Below, in pieces: positions 23,666-31,516 of a stretch of 64,000 nt of DNA. The notes beneath the pieces are model-generated. The model saw only the letters and a list, made by a program, of their open reading frames with translations. It ran no database searches and was not told where the DNA came from. The stretch spans positions 1-64,000 of IMG/VR virus record IMGVR_UViG_3300042935_001795; one strand, given 5' to 3'. The position numbers and the translations under genes were made by a program. Origin of the DNA: a virus. Numbering within the stretch: the stretch's first letter is position 1; each line of letters opens with the position of its first letter.

Positions 23666-24250
23666 TTAAAACCACTCATGTACTACTACACCTAGGTTTG
23701 TAATGTCATTAACTATTTTTTGGCGTGATTCAAAAGATTCGGATGGCATAGCTCTTTCGTGGAACTCAATATAGATTTCCTTTATATTACTAATGGTACA
23801 ATCTTCTATCATCTTTCTTAAGACCGAGAATTCAGAACCTTCAATATCCATCTTGCATATTATGTTTGAATCTTTGGGTAGTTCAGAAACAAACTTGCTA
23901 AAATCAATACTTGGAACCTGTACATAGGTCTCATAACCTGGCCAATAAAATCCAATTCCATTAATTGAAGATGCCCATCCGTCTATATCGGACTGTCCAT
24001 CTGTTGGAGAACCTGTTTGGCTCTTTTTATGGTTTTCTTGATTAAATAGTACAAATCCATCCTCAATCCATACTGCCTGATTATGGCAAGTAATATTTAG
24101 GGGTATTTTCTTTACTCGTTCTTCTATGTTACATTCAGGATTTGCCTCAAAGGTATGAATCTCAAATGTATCATCAATAACTCCTTTAGCCTGAAAGTCG
24201 AGTAGGCCTTCACAAAGATGAGTGCCGCAATCTAAAAAAATGTTTTTCAT
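23666..24250 (-). CDS. FkbM-like methyltransferase
   Basis: 194-residue Rossmann methyltransferase. The N-terminal FLDCGTHLCEGLL is the SAM-binding glycine-type loop, EIHTFEANPEC matches the FkbM acidic loop after strand 2, and the conserved FkbM motif IICKMDIEGSEFSVLR is present near the middle, followed by KEIYIEFHERAM. FkbM enzymes O-methylate sugars or polyketides. It is between the SGNH-type gene and the MIPS gene, so an inositol or sugar acceptor is possible. No acceptor motif can be read. Confidence 0.82.
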   Translation of the reverse strand: MKNIFLDCGTHLCEGLLDFQAKGVIDDTFEIHTFEANPECNIEERVKKIPLNITCHNQAVWIEDGFVLFNQENHKKSQTGSPTDGQSDIDGWASSINGIGFYWPGYETYVQVPSIDFSKFVSELPKDSNIICKMDIEGSEFSVLRKMIEDCTISNIKEIYIEFHERAMPSESFESRQKIVNDITNLGVVVHEWF

Positions 24251-24264
24251 ATATTATTTTGTTT

Positions 24265-25329
24265 TTAAAAAAGAGTATTAATAGTTTTCTTTAGTACAAC
24301 ATTTTTCTCGGACGTCTCGAAATCATATTGGTAAAACTCTCTAGATAGGTGAACAGAACCTGGCTTTTCCATGTAGGTATCGGCAAAATACTGTGGGTCT
24401 GCTGAGTACCAGTGAATTGGCCATTCGATTACGTTCATATTATATATAGCCGAGAGTTTGTCAACCTCTTCGTTAAATATTTCCATTAATTGAGTCCGTT
24501 CTCGTTGAGTTCCGATAAATGGAGTACCTTTATGGTACCCGGTTTTTGGAATTCTACGACCTTCAAATTCAATAGGCAATAATTTTACAATGGTATTCTT
24601 TTGAATTCCTAAAGATTTAAGGTGTTCAAAGTAATTCTTTACAAGTGATTTAACAGCTTCAACTGGTTTTTCTTGTCGACATAAGTGATGACGAACGTCG
24701 ATGTTTCCAAAGTAAGTAATCAAGTGATCAGTTCCTTCAGGAATATATGAGGCCATTCCTTCTTTTAAGACTCCAAATAGGGTTTTACCATCATTTCGAC
24801 TAATATTTGAACCAGGATGGTACACTGAAACGGAATGAGAATCTCCTAACACAAATGTTTTAGAATCCAGTTTTAATTCAATAGTTTGTGTTTCAAGACT
24901 TCTTTTTGTAAGTGCTTCAGTATTAAGAGATGCCCATAAAGGTGAACATGATTTCATCCGGCTTTCGGCAAATTGTCCAACATTTGGCATTTCTCGATTC
25001 AAACAATATATTGTTCCACTAAAATCTAAGAATCTTTTAATTCTCTCTGCTGGTTCGTCAGTGGCTCCACCAAATAGGTTATAAGAACCTTGAAATTCCA
25101 TTGGAAGTGCTACTAACCAAACATCATATTGATGAATATCTTCTGACTTGGTAAGTACTTCAACATCCAATCCGAGAGACCTCAATTGATTAGCTAGGAG
25201 AAAGGCCCATGCACTTTTATGGCTAGCCTTCTTTGAACTATACGTAGTTACTACATCATCAATTGCAATCTTCTTGCCCTTTAATGAATCTAAAACTGCA
25301 TAAATATTAACCATTGTTTTGCTTTTCAT
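24265..25329 (-). CDS. SGNH-hydrolase-like protein with N-terminal GT-B-like region
   Basis: Residues 162-166 (GDSHS in FVLGDSHSVSVYHPG) give the serine nucleophile motif of SGNH/GDSL hydrolases, with YFGNIDVRHHL as a possible block III and GSVHLS near the C-terminus as the catalytic His. The N-terminal ~130 residues (DVWLVALPMEFQG, NLFGG) resemble the N-terminal half of the Bgt-like gene at 20919. It could remove or transfer acetyl groups on glycans. The chosen start overlaps the 91-aa gene by 23 nt; an alternative ATG at 25314 overlaps by 8 nt and is equally plausible. The protein ends NTLF. Confidence 0.62.
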   Translation of the reverse strand: MKSKTMVNIYAVLDSLKGKKIAIDDVVTTYSSKKASHKSAWAFLLANQLRSLGLDVEVLTKSEDIHQYDVWLVALPMEFQGSYNLFGGATDEPAERIKRFLDFSGTIYCLNREMPNVGQFAESRMKSCSPLWASLNTEALTKRSLETQTIELKLDSKTFVLGDSHSVSVYHPGSNISRNDGKTLFGVLKEGMASYIPEGTDHLITYFGNIDVRHHLCRQEKPVEAVKSLVKNYFEHLKSLGIQKNTIVKLLPIEFEGRRIPKTGYHKGTPFIGTQRERTQLMEIFNEEVDKLSAIYNMNVIEWPIHWYSADPQYFADTYMEKPGSVHLSREFYQYDFETSEKNVVLKKTINTLF

Positions 25330-25582
25330 TAATGTAATTGTCTAATCCTTGGATATATGCAACTGCATCTAATAAGTTATCACGTTTGTGATTGTAAGAT
25401 TCTCTTGAGAATTTAAGTGCAACAAGTGCTTTAAACATGTGTTCACCTGTAACTTCAAGTCCGGTCATACCTTTAAAAATCATTGCAGCCCTGTCCATAC
25501 CTTCTGAGAAAGGACCATAGTTTCTGTCTGCTTCTTCGGAGCGGTTATTAACTATTCCGCTTGCTTCGTCTAAAATATTCAT
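25307..25582 (-). CDS. DUF6378-type small phage protein, 91 aa
   Basis: The start MNILDEASGIVNNRSEEADRN, central FKALVALKFSRES and end KRDNLLDAVAYIQGLDNYI follow the pattern of a common small phage family (DUF6378) of unknown function, with an R-xx-YG-type region near NYGPFSEG and the conserved KRDNLLD. It overlaps the next gene, so it is translationally coupled. It is the first gene of a unit; the leader contains AACCAATATATAA, a weak relative of the AACAAGTATAAA motif. Confidence 0.72.
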   Translation of the reverse strand: MNILDEASGIVNNRSEEADRNYGPFSEGMDRAAMIFKGMTGLEVTGEHMFKALVALKFSRESYNHKRDNLLDAVAYIQGLDNYINEKQNNG

Positions 25583-25671
25583 AGTTTGTGTTTAAGTATT
25601 ATATGTTATATATTGGTTTTGTTTTTTATGCACTTTAATTTAATATGTAAATATAATACAAAAAATCGACA
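25583..25671. other. A/T-rich leader upstream of the 25582 gene
   Basis: About 90 bp of low-complexity A/T sequence between the 25582 start and the terminator at 25672; it holds AACCAATATATAA on the minus strand 23-35 nt upstream of the ATG. No ORF is present. Confidence 0.4.
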
Positions 25672-25717
25672 TAAAAAAATCCTGACTAAAAAAGTTATTA
25701 ACAATTTTGTCAGGATT
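25672..25717 (-). terminator. Intrinsic terminator ending the Ro60-like/ncRNA transcript
   Basis: 9-bp stem AATCCTGAC / GTCAGGATT (25678-25686 with 25709-25717) with a 22-nt A/T-rich loop; minus-strand U run follows. It lies right after the non-coding region, so that region is transcribed with the gene at 26041. Confidence 0.8.
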
Positions 25718-26040
25718 AAATTATTACGGGATCGTTTTTCGTGATTTTCTTCCCGGCGGAATAACCCATTTTATAGTCTTCGGCTTTGATGTTCGCGAGC
25801 GTCTACTAAACTTCGACCCATCCTACTTATCACCTATTGGGGTGGTGCGACTGGTGATCTATTTTTTATACTGGTTAAACTTCCATTTGCCTGTTATACT
25901 TGATACTATCTCTGTAATACGTCTGGCTATCATAGTTGTGTGAGTACTTTTTGCTGTACCGATCCACCTGGTTCCGATTTTGCGTAGTTTATAATTGCTT
26001 GTATCGTTTGCTGTAAGGAACCAATTTATTGTATATATCT
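25718..26040 (-). ncRNA. Putative structured ncRNA downstream of the Ro60-like gene (Y-RNA-like candidate)
   Basis: A ~320-nt gap, large for this genome, with no convincing long minus-strand ORF and less A/T-rich than its surroundings. Stems seen on the minus strand: TTGGTTCC (26017-26024) with GGAACCAG (25968-25975), 7 Watson-Crick pairs plus a G-U; ATCACC / GGTGAT (25853-25858 with 25829-25834); CGGGA / TCCCG (25751-25755 with 25727-25731). It begins at the stop of a Ro60/TROVE-like gene and ends in a terminator. Bacterial Ro60 relatives are often encoded beside their Y RNA partner, and candidates are known in phages. No conserved Y-RNA sequence block was confirmed, and short overlapping ORFs also exist here. 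Confidence 0.4.
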
Positions 26041-27471
26041 TTAAACAACTGGAGCGTATCTCTCACTCAAAATTGTTTTATCCATGATTTGTTGTGGAGA
26101 TTCTATATCTCCTCCAAGTAAACTTGTCATAATTGCTGGAGAGAATCCTGAAACAAGTGCGGTTCCTTTAGCATCAAATGCAACTGGTACTCCTCCGTTT
26201 CGGGATTGAATATTCCAGTAAACAATTTGAGGTACTTTGTAACCTGCATCGGCATACATTTTCTCAATTAACTGCTGAGCAGTAGGTGTCCATTTTCCAC
26301 CTTCGTTTCTCCAACCTCCACCTCCGGTTGCCGAGTTAAATTCCATATCCGATAGGATTAAGATTTTGTTTGGCATTTTGTCTTGAGACAATTTGTGCTT
26401 AGTGGCCTGATCTAGGATCAGTTTGAATGTAGCCTCAAGATCTGTTGACATTCCCCAATCAGAGTCTGACATCTGTGTGTAGCGATCATTCAGTGAGCCA
26501 CTTAATACTTGCAACTGTGGTTTACTTGAGAATGTTATAAATGCATCTTTGAAAGGACCCACATTTCTTTCAGAAATATAGAGACCTAATGAGATTGCAA
26601 CATTCATACAAGTTACAGTTTTACTTCCACCAGCTGGACTTGACATAGAACCTGAAACGTCTACTACTGGTAAAATCATATCGTTTGCACCTTCCAAATA
26701 GTTTGGCAAGGCTTTCCATTGTTCGTTTGCTACGGTTGCATTTCCACGCTCTAACGATGTAATAATATCGTAAGGATAAACTGCACCTGCATTAATCTTA
26801 GCCTCACCTTTTACAAGGGAAGCAATATACGCTGAATAACTTTCGTATGCATTTTTACCAAAGGCTTTTTGGTAACGTGCAGAAGCTACTGATGGTAATT
26901 TACCGAAGTCAATAGAATTCCAGTCTTTAGCACACATTTTAGTTTCAACAACACTTGTTAAACCTACAAGAGATTTTCTGTATTGTTTTGGGGACATTCC
27001 AGTAAATTTACGTAACTTTTCGGCTACTGCTCCTTTACGTGGCATCCATTTAGCACATAAACCATTTTCGTTGATTAATGCATCTGAAATTAGGGTGAAT
27101 GCCTCCTTTTCAAGATATGTTCCTGCTAAGGCTAGTAAGTCGTCCCAGCGTCCGTACTCTGAAATTAAGTGTAAGTTTGGTCTAAGTACCAAATCGTGGT
27201 TTTCTGCCAAGTAGACTAAAATGTCTTTGAAAACTTGACGTTCTCCAGCTCCACCTCGAACATCTCTAGCCCAAAAAAGAAGTTTCATAGCACGCTTTGG
27301 GTCTTCATTAAATGCTTTAGAGAAAGTAGTAATCAAACGTTGTTTGTCCTGTCCTCTCATAGCTCCAATGTTAAAGAAAAGGTCAACACATGCATTCAAT
27401 GATGTCGAATTTGTCGCCATTCCATTTTCAGTTACCATGTCCTCTTGTCTTAATGCGTCTATAAATTCCAT
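26041..27471 (-). CDS. Ro60/TROVE-like RNA-binding vWA protein (DUF2828-type)
   Basis: 476 residues: an alpha-helical repeat region (1-~260) with WARDVRGGAGERQVF (67-81), the hallmark RG-G-GER stretch of TROVE/DUF2828 proteins, YGRWDDLLALAG (106-117) and MPRKGAVAEKLRKF (143-156), then a von Willebrand A domain with the MIDAS motif D271-x-S273-x-S275 and a later ILILSDMEF. Ro60 proteins form a ring that holds misfolded or Y RNAs for quality control. The adjacent candidate ncRNA fits that role. Whether it is closer to Ro60 or to DUF2828 (same fold) cannot be settled by eye. The leader has AACAAGTATAAA 24 nt upstream. Confidence 0.8.
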   Translation of the reverse strand: MEFIDALRQEDMVTENGMATNSTSLNACVDLFFNIGAMRGQDKQRLITTFSKAFNEDPKRAMKLLFWARDVRGGAGERQVFKDILVYLAENHDLVLRPNLHLISEYGRWDDLLALAGTYLEKEAFTLISDALINENGLCAKWMPRKGAVAEKLRKFTGMSPKQYRKSLVGLTSVVETKMCAKDWNSIDFGKLPSVASARYQKAFGKNAYESYSAYIASLVKGEAKINAGAVYPYDIITSLERGNATVANEQWKALPNYLEGANDMILPVVDVSGSMSSPAGGSKTVTCMNVAISLGLYISERNVGPFKDAFITFSSKPQLQVLSGSLNDRYTQMSDSDWGMSTDLEATFKLILDQATKHKLSQDKMPNKILILSDMEFNSATGGGGWRNEGGKWTPTAQQLIEKMYADAGYKVPQIVYWNIQSRNGGVPVAFDAKGTALVSGFSPAIMTSLLGGDIESPQQIMDKTILSERYAPVV

Positions 27472-27494
27472 TTTGTTTATTTTTAAGTTCTTAA

Positions 27495-27506
27495 TTTATA
27501 CTTGTT
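27495..27506 (-). promoter_or_regulatory. Candidate early/middle promoter AACAAGTATAAA
   Basis: Exact 12-mer shared with the MIPS leader (23635-23647) at the same spacing, here ending 23 nt before the Ro60-like ATG. Confidence 0.35.
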
Positions 27507-27526
27507 ATAATTTTTTTATAATCTAA

Positions 27527-28090
27527 TTATTCATAATTAATAGTTAAAGAAAGCTTTCCATCAACACAGCTTTCAACGCTATGCATCGTTCCGGCTGGAA
27601 TTAAGAAAGACTGATCTTCTACCAGAATATTTTCATTATTAATTTTCCAAAGACTTTTGCCATAAATAGGTTTCACTATTACATCATAGTTATGAGAATG
27701 TTGATTAAAACTGACTCTAGAACTTTCGGAACCTTTTGAAAAATAAAAGTTTGCATGTAGTTTTTTACCACAAACATTAAATAATTTTTCACTTAAATCT
27801 CTTAATTCAACAGAAAGATCTAAAACATCAGCTAAAGTTGTGGTAAGACCGTAATCATAAAACTTTTTCCACTCATCAAATATAAATAATCCATCTAAAT
27901 CAAAAAAACCAGATCTCGAGTTTCTTCCCCACTGGTCTATTGTTTCAACTGTACGATCATTACTATTAAATCGTATTGTCCATCTTTTAGTAATTTTTAA
28001 AAAATTAAATACATCTTCTTCAGACAAATTAATTTTATGATTATTAATTATATCTAGAGATGTTTTCAACAAACTATCGTATTTATTCAT
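27527..28090 (-). CDS. Cupin-like protein, 187 aa
   Basis: The C-terminal half shows a cupin pattern: FNQHSHNYDVIVKPIYG (the HxH metal-binding type motif), then SLWKI, and LIPAGTMHSVESC (second His). The N-terminal half is helical, with DLDGLFIFDEW in the middle. Cupins include JmjC-type and other Fe(II)-dependent oxygenases, but the conserved acidic ligand is not certain. No neighbour gives a substrate. It sits between the 89-aa gene and the Ro60-like gene, with a 55-nt gap that holds the candidate promoter. Confidence 0.6.
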   Translation of the reverse strand: MNKYDSLLKTSLDIINNHKINLSEEDVFNFLKITKRWTIRFNSNDRTVETIDQWGRNSRSGFFDLDGLFIFDEWKKFYDYGLTTTLADVLDLSVELRDLSEKLFNVCGKKLHANFYFSKGSESSRVSFNQHSHNYDVIVKPIYGKSLWKINNENILVEDQSFLIPAGTMHSVESCVDGKLSLTINYE

Positions 28091-28099
28091 TATAAATAT

Positions 28100-28369
28100 T
28101 TATAATTTATACTCAGTATCTTTGGTTTGTTTCAAAATAATTTGTTTTTTTAAAATTATTCTTAACCAATATAAGTTTACAATCCATTCTAGTTCCTCTG
28201 CTTCAATATTGTCTTCGAGAGCAGTAATCATTATGAATGTGTCGATCATTTGTTTGGCTGATTCTAGTTGTCTCAGAGTATCACATGATTCGATAGTCTT
28301 ATTTATCTTTTCAGTGGCCAGTTTTGACCATCTTTCAAAGTTGTCTGGTTTAAAAAAGTATTGCATCAT
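28100..28369 (-). CDS. Hypothetical helical protein, 89 aa
   Basis: Starts MMQYFFKPDNFERWSKLATE and is predicted all-helical with regular Leu/Ile spacing and a C-terminal KKQIILKQTKDTEYKL. It was not recognised. It is the first gene after the terminator at 28379 and 9 nt before the cupin gene. A second methionine right after the first is an equally good start. Confidence 0.65.
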   Translation of the reverse strand: MMQYFFKPDNFERWSKLATEKINKTIESCDTLRQLESAKQMIDTFIMITALEDNIEAEELEWIVNLYWLRIILKKQIILKQTKDTEYKL

Positions 28370-28378
28370 TGTTAAATT

Positions 28379-28409
28379 AAAAAAACCTCAGTAGTTATAC
28401 TGAGGTTTT
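28379..28409 (-). terminator. Intrinsic terminator after the 378-aa DUF3008-like gene
   Basis: 12-bp perfect stem AAAACCTCAGTA / TACTGAGGTTTT (28382-28393 with 28398-28409), GTTA loop, A-run on the plus strand side; one of the strongest hairpins in the window. Confidence 0.88.
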
Positions 28410-28430
28410 AAATATTGTTTCAATTTTTAA

Positions 28431-29567
28431 TTAATAATCAAATGGCGGAGTTCCATAATCTGTGTGTTTAACAGCGTACCATACATTTTTAGGTCCTAAA
28501 ATATACCACCAACCTCTATCTGAATCAACTAGTTGGTATTCTCCTTTTAGTGAAACGTTTTGAAATTTACTAAAGTTTTTTGTTACTGGAGTACCATCTG
28601 GCCATAGTTTAGAACACGTTTGCGCTTTAAATGTTTTTCCATCAAATTGTCCTAGAAATATTTTTGCAGAATACCCTTCTTCTTGTTCATCTTTTGCAAA
28701 TGTATTAATAGAATTTTCTGTGTCTTCATTTAATGATTCTAGTATTTTGCCATTCTTTTCAATTTCATGAATTGTTTCAGGCATAGAAGTGATTCTTACT
28801 CCAATATCGCCGGACCACTTGTAATTGCGATTTTGTTTTAATGAAGTATGATTTGCAAATATTCCACCTGGTAAATTTGTAATGATAGTTCCTTTTGGCA
28901 AGATAACATTAACATAATCTCCTATTTTTGCATTTTTAACATCTTTCTTTAATTCATACTTTTTATTATCTAATAATGTAATAGTTCTACCGCTATTTCC
29001 AGAAATTGTTTGTAGACTTGCTTCATTTATAAACTCTTCAAAAGATTTAAACTTTTTTAAGAACTCTTTGCGTCTCTTTTTTTCTTCTTCCTCTTCCTCT
29101 TTTGCATCTCCTCTTCCTTTTGGAACGTCTCCAGAACCTACTCCAGTTGGTGAAGGTAAGGCAGTTGCTCCCATTCCTCCAATACTATCAGGAGAAACCA
29201 TTTCTTCAAGTTCATGATAACCATCATTTGCCTGCTTAATATAATTATAAGACTGTGAAATATGGTCCTGTAGCCATCCTGGTAGGTCCTTTTCCTCTCT
29301 TCCAATTTTTTGAAGTAGCTCTCCAACTGCTTTTGAAATTGCGTTAAGTTGACTCATTGCCATTCCAACCTCATGGTCTTCACCTTCTTTAACATAGTCA
29401 GGTAGTCCTTCATGTTTTGTACTTGCAAAATCTTTCAATTGCTGAAGTGTCATAGAATCTGCAAGGTCTTTAACCTCTTGGCTTGCATCTTTAGGGTCCA
29501 TATCTCCTTTTTTAAGAGAGTATGCCATACCCATTAATTGTTGTTGTGCTTTACTTGTACTTGGCAT
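28431..29567 (-). CDS. DUF3008-like protein with internal capsid-targeting-type peptide
   Basis: The N-terminus MPSTSKAQQQLMGMAYSLKKG matches the DUF3008 start. After an acidic/basic linker (EEEEEEKKRRKEFLKKF), residues 176-183 read FEEFINEA, the same peptide that begins the capsid-targeted proteins, here internal. A second ESLNEDTENS lies later. The remaining C-terminal half has LPKGTIITNLPGG-type beta segments. If the prohead protease cleaves after INE, a ~182-residue propiece and a ~196-residue mature part would result. A GATATATAA site is 19 nt upstream, inside the end of the PolX gene. Function is unknown. Confidence 0.68.
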   Translation of the reverse strand: MPSTSKAQQQLMGMAYSLKKGDMDPKDASQEVKDLADSMTLQQLKDFASTKHEGLPDYVKEGEDHEVGMAMSQLNAISKAVGELLQKIGREEKDLPGWLQDHISQSYNYIKQANDGYHELEEMVSPDSIGGMGATALPSPTGVGSGDVPKGRGDAKEEEEEEKKRRKEFLKKFKSFEEFINEASLQTISGNSGRTITLLDNKKYELKKDVKNAKIGDYVNVILPKGTIITNLPGGIFANHTSLKQNRNYKWSGDIGVRITSMPETIHEIEKNGKILESLNEDTENSINTFAKDEQEEGYSAKIFLGQFDGKTFKAQTCSKLWPDGTPVTKNFSKFQNVSLKGEYQLVDSDRGWWYILGPKNVWYAVKHTDYGTPPFDY

Positions 29568-29585
29568 GATTTTAATTTATTTTTA

Positions 29586-29594
29586 TTATATATC
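29586..29594 (-). promoter_or_regulatory. Candidate late promoter GATATATAA
   Basis: Exact match, 18 nt between the element and the ATG at 29567. It overlaps the stop codon of the PolX-like gene, so a new unit begins at the end of another. Confidence 0.5.
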
Positions 29595-30093
29595 ACACTC
29601 TTAATTGGGGATCTTTTCTTGACCAGCCAAAGAAATCAAAGATTGAATTTTCAGAGTCTCCGGCAACTTTATTTCCCGTTGTAGTGCAAAATAGGCCATA
29701 TTCATTAAGTTTATATCCCATTGCTTTTACTTTGGTTCTTTTGCGAATATTATAAAAAACAGGCCCAGTGGTTTGGTATAGACATGCGCCAAAAGAATCG
29801 CTATCGGTTAAAAATATATTGATTGGTCGTTCTTTATAGATACCAAATACCTTTTTAGTACCACCATAATCATAGTCAATTATACCTTTAATCTCTATTA
29901 GAAAATTATCGATGTCTTTAGGTATTACAACAATGTCAATATCTCCAACCTTTTCCGCGCTTCTACGAATAGAACCACTAATTTCTATAGAATCGCACAT
30001 GTGTTCTATTTCGTGGATTAATTGGTGTGCCACAATTTTTGCATCAACTAGGCCCGTCTTTTCAAAATTATTTTTGGCTGTTTTCTTTTTCAT
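29593..30093 (-). CDS. PolX-type nucleotidyltransferase palm domain, 166 aa
   Basis: Residues 39-55 (SGSIRRSAEKVGDIDIVV) contain the GS-RR...D-x-D nucleotidyltransferase motif with D51 and D53 as metal ligands, the pattern of family X polymerases. The C-terminus IFDFFGWSRKDPQLRV matches the PolX palm/thumb end. The usual 8-kDa lyase and fingers domains are absent, so this is a palm/thumb-only enzyme. It overlaps the 30090 ligase-like gene by 4 nt, suggesting gap filling paired with ligation. A tRNA- or RNA-directed nucleotidyltransferase cannot be excluded. Confidence 0.68.
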   Translation of the reverse strand: MKKKTAKNNFEKTGLVDAKIVAHQLIHEIEHMCDSIEISGSIRRSAEKVGDIDIVVIPKDIDNFLIEIKGIIDYDYGGTKKVFGIYKERPINIFLTDSDSFGACLYQTTGPVFYNIRKRTKVKAMGYKLNEYGLFCTTTGNKVAGDSENSIFDFFGWSRKDPQLRV

Positions 30094-30614
30094 ATTTTTG
30101 CTTTTACTTTAATCCAATCTCTTTCGATGTTTGATATGTTTTCTCCATATCTCCAAACGCTATCTTTTAATTTTAGTACAATACCCTCTCTACCTAGAGA
30201 TAATGCATTTTGTAGAATAGAATTAACTTCGTCAAATGATTTTGCTACTTCATGCTTAACCTCGATTCCAAAATCATTTTTTAATATTTTTAACCTTTCA
30301 ATTAGGTTTAAACTCGGTTGGGATGGAATAAAAATATCAAAAATCTTAATTTCATAATCTCCACTTTTAATAGCACCTTTAACTTGGTATTCTATTTCCT
30401 CTGATTTGCTAATAATTTCACCATCTAATTGATAATCATAAGATTGTTTAGGGAAATAGGTCGTAATGTCAATCTTCTTTTTTGTTCTAGTAAAACATTC
30501 TCCGTTTTGGTTGATACATATTCTCCATCCTCTCCACTTCCATTGCACTAGATAATTTTCTAATGGAATTGATTTAAAGAATATTGTACCAGGCTTAGGC
30601 GGATAAAAGAACAT
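30090..30614 (-). CDS. Minimal ATP-dependent ligase-like adenylation domain, 174 aa
   Basis: Nucleotidyltransferase-ligase motifs are present: motif I K26-W-R-G29-W-R31 (canonical is KxDG), motif III LDGE at 63-66, motif IV EGIVLK at 143-148 and motif V WIKVKAK near the end (169-171). The Asp of motif I is Arg here. No OB-fold domain follows, so it is far shorter than T4 DNA ligase (487). LDGE favours a DNA ligase ancestry. It overlaps the PolX-like gene (4 nt) and the 165-aa gene (20 nt). It may need a partner, or be a regulatory remnant. Confidence 0.7.
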   Translation of the reverse strand: MFFYPPKPGTIFFKSIPLENYLVQWKWRGWRICINQNGECFTRTKKKIDITTYFPKQSYDYQLDGEIISKSEEIEYQVKGAIKSGDYEIKIFDIFIPSQPSLNLIERLKILKNDFGIEVKHEVAKSFDEVNSILQNALSLGREGIVLKLKDSVWRYGENISNIERDWIKVKAKI

Positions 30615-31092
30615 CTTCGTAGAAATTTTCGTGTCTAGCAGTGTCTCTCATCTTAACATAAACTTTATAAACCTTGTCATTTGCGTTTATTTTATCACCT
30701 AATGTAAGTAACTCTTCATTGATGTGTTGTTTAAGTTTAGCCAATCCTAAAGGACCTACATTATTGATAATTCTATTTTCACTTTTAAAGTAGCTTGACG
30801 ATTCGTGAATTTTGTCTCCATCTCGGGTACAACATACAATACAATCAACACCTTCTATGGCTCCGGCGGGTAGGATAAACGCGGGAAATCCGGCAAAAGG
30901 AATAGATTCTACAAGGTCGATGTTAGGATTATCGACGACACTATTTTTGTTTTTAAATCCCATTTTAGCAGCTGCAAAAAATGCTGCTCTACCTTGTGCA
31001 AGTGAGGCTGCTTCATTGTCATCATAACCTAGAATTTTGGCAGCTTCAAAATAAACTAGTGAACATAAAGGAAATCGATTAAATTTGTACAT
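30595..31092 (-). CDS. Hypothetical protein, 165 aa
   Basis: Starts MYKFNRFPLCSLVYFEAAKI and contains an Ala-rich helix (EAASLAQGRAAFFAAAKMGF) followed by a hydrophobic, Gly/Pro-rich stretch FAGFPAFILPAGAIEG and CIVCCTRDGDK. Not recognised. It is the first gene of a unit after the 31131 terminator and overlaps the ligase-like gene by 20 nt, so it may be a partner of the PolX/ligase pair, based only on coupling. Confidence 0.6.
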   Translation of the reverse strand: MYKFNRFPLCSLVYFEAAKILGYDDNEAASLAQGRAAFFAAAKMGFKNKNSVVDNPNIDLVESIPFAGFPAFILPAGAIEGVDCIVCCTRDGDKIHESSSYFKSENRIINNVGPLGLAKLKQHINEELLTLGDKINANDKVYKVYVKMRDTARHENFYEDVLLSA

Positions 31093-31130
31093 AATATTTC
31101 TTTGTTAAAATTAGATATGTAAATATAATC

Positions 31131-31159
31131 AAAAAAACCCAGATTAAAAAATCTGGGTT
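31131..31159 (-). terminator. Intrinsic terminator after the capsid-targeted cluster
   Basis: 10-bp stem AACCCAGATT / AATCTGGGTT (31136-31145 with 31150-31159), AAAA loop, seven-A plus-strand run (minus-strand U run). It ends the unit of genes running from 38882 down to 31183. Confidence 0.85.
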
Positions 31160-31182
31160 GTTAAAGTTTTGTTAAAGTTTTG

Positions 31183-31515
31183 TTATGCTAAATATTGTTT
31201 TTCATCACCTAACTTTGAATTTTTTAGGGCTGATGAAAACATGTCAGTATATTTTAATCCATCTAAATCTTTCATTCTTTTGGCAATAAACTTTGCAACG
31301 TCTGCTCCGTCTTTTGCAACGTTCTTTCCTAAGTAGTGAATTGCATTTCTTAAATCTGTTAAATCTTTAATAGGAAACCTACCACCTGGCATCGCTTCTC
31401 CATTTTTTTCTAATTCTTTTCTCTCTTGTGAAGTATACTTTTTTTCGTATAATTCATAAGATTCATGAATCATTGATTCATTTAAAAATTCTTCGTATAG
31501 TTTAATATGTTTCAT
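31183..31515 (-). CDS. Capsid-targeted internal protein candidate, 110 aa
   Basis: Starts MKHIKLYEEFLNESM, the shared peptide, followed by a charged ~95-residue helical domain with EKKYTSQERKELEKNGEAMPGGRFPIKDL and a C-terminal YTDMFSSALKNSKLG. Unrecognised. If cleavage occurs after LNE a ~97-residue mature protein is left. The gene starts 1 nt after the stop of the next (31517). Its first 37 nt are identical to those of the 31517 gene. Confidence 0.78.
   Translation of the reverse strand: MKHIKLYEEFLNESMIHESYELYEKKYTSQERKELEKNGEAMPGGRFPIKDLTDLRNAIHYLGKNVAKDGADVAKFIAKRMKDLDGLKYTDMFSSALKNSKLGDEKQYLA
31479..31515 (-). repeat. 37-nt direct repeat, copy 1 (capsid-targeting peptide coding start)
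   Basis: 37 nt identical to 32017-32053: the first 12 codons plus the last base of the start, with nothing else conserved between the two genes. The identity goes beyond the protein and suggests recent module copying or recombination. Confidence 0.9.
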
Positions 31516-31516
31516 C

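Noticed and set aside
25707-25943. 78-residue plus-strand ORF
   Set aside because: Lies antisense to the candidate ncRNA and has no support from neighbours, since all genes are on the minus strand.
25718-26040. A tRNA gene in the gap after the Ro60-like gene
   Set aside because: No acceptor stem and T-arm with the standard TTCGA loop could be matched on either strand; only generic stems were found.
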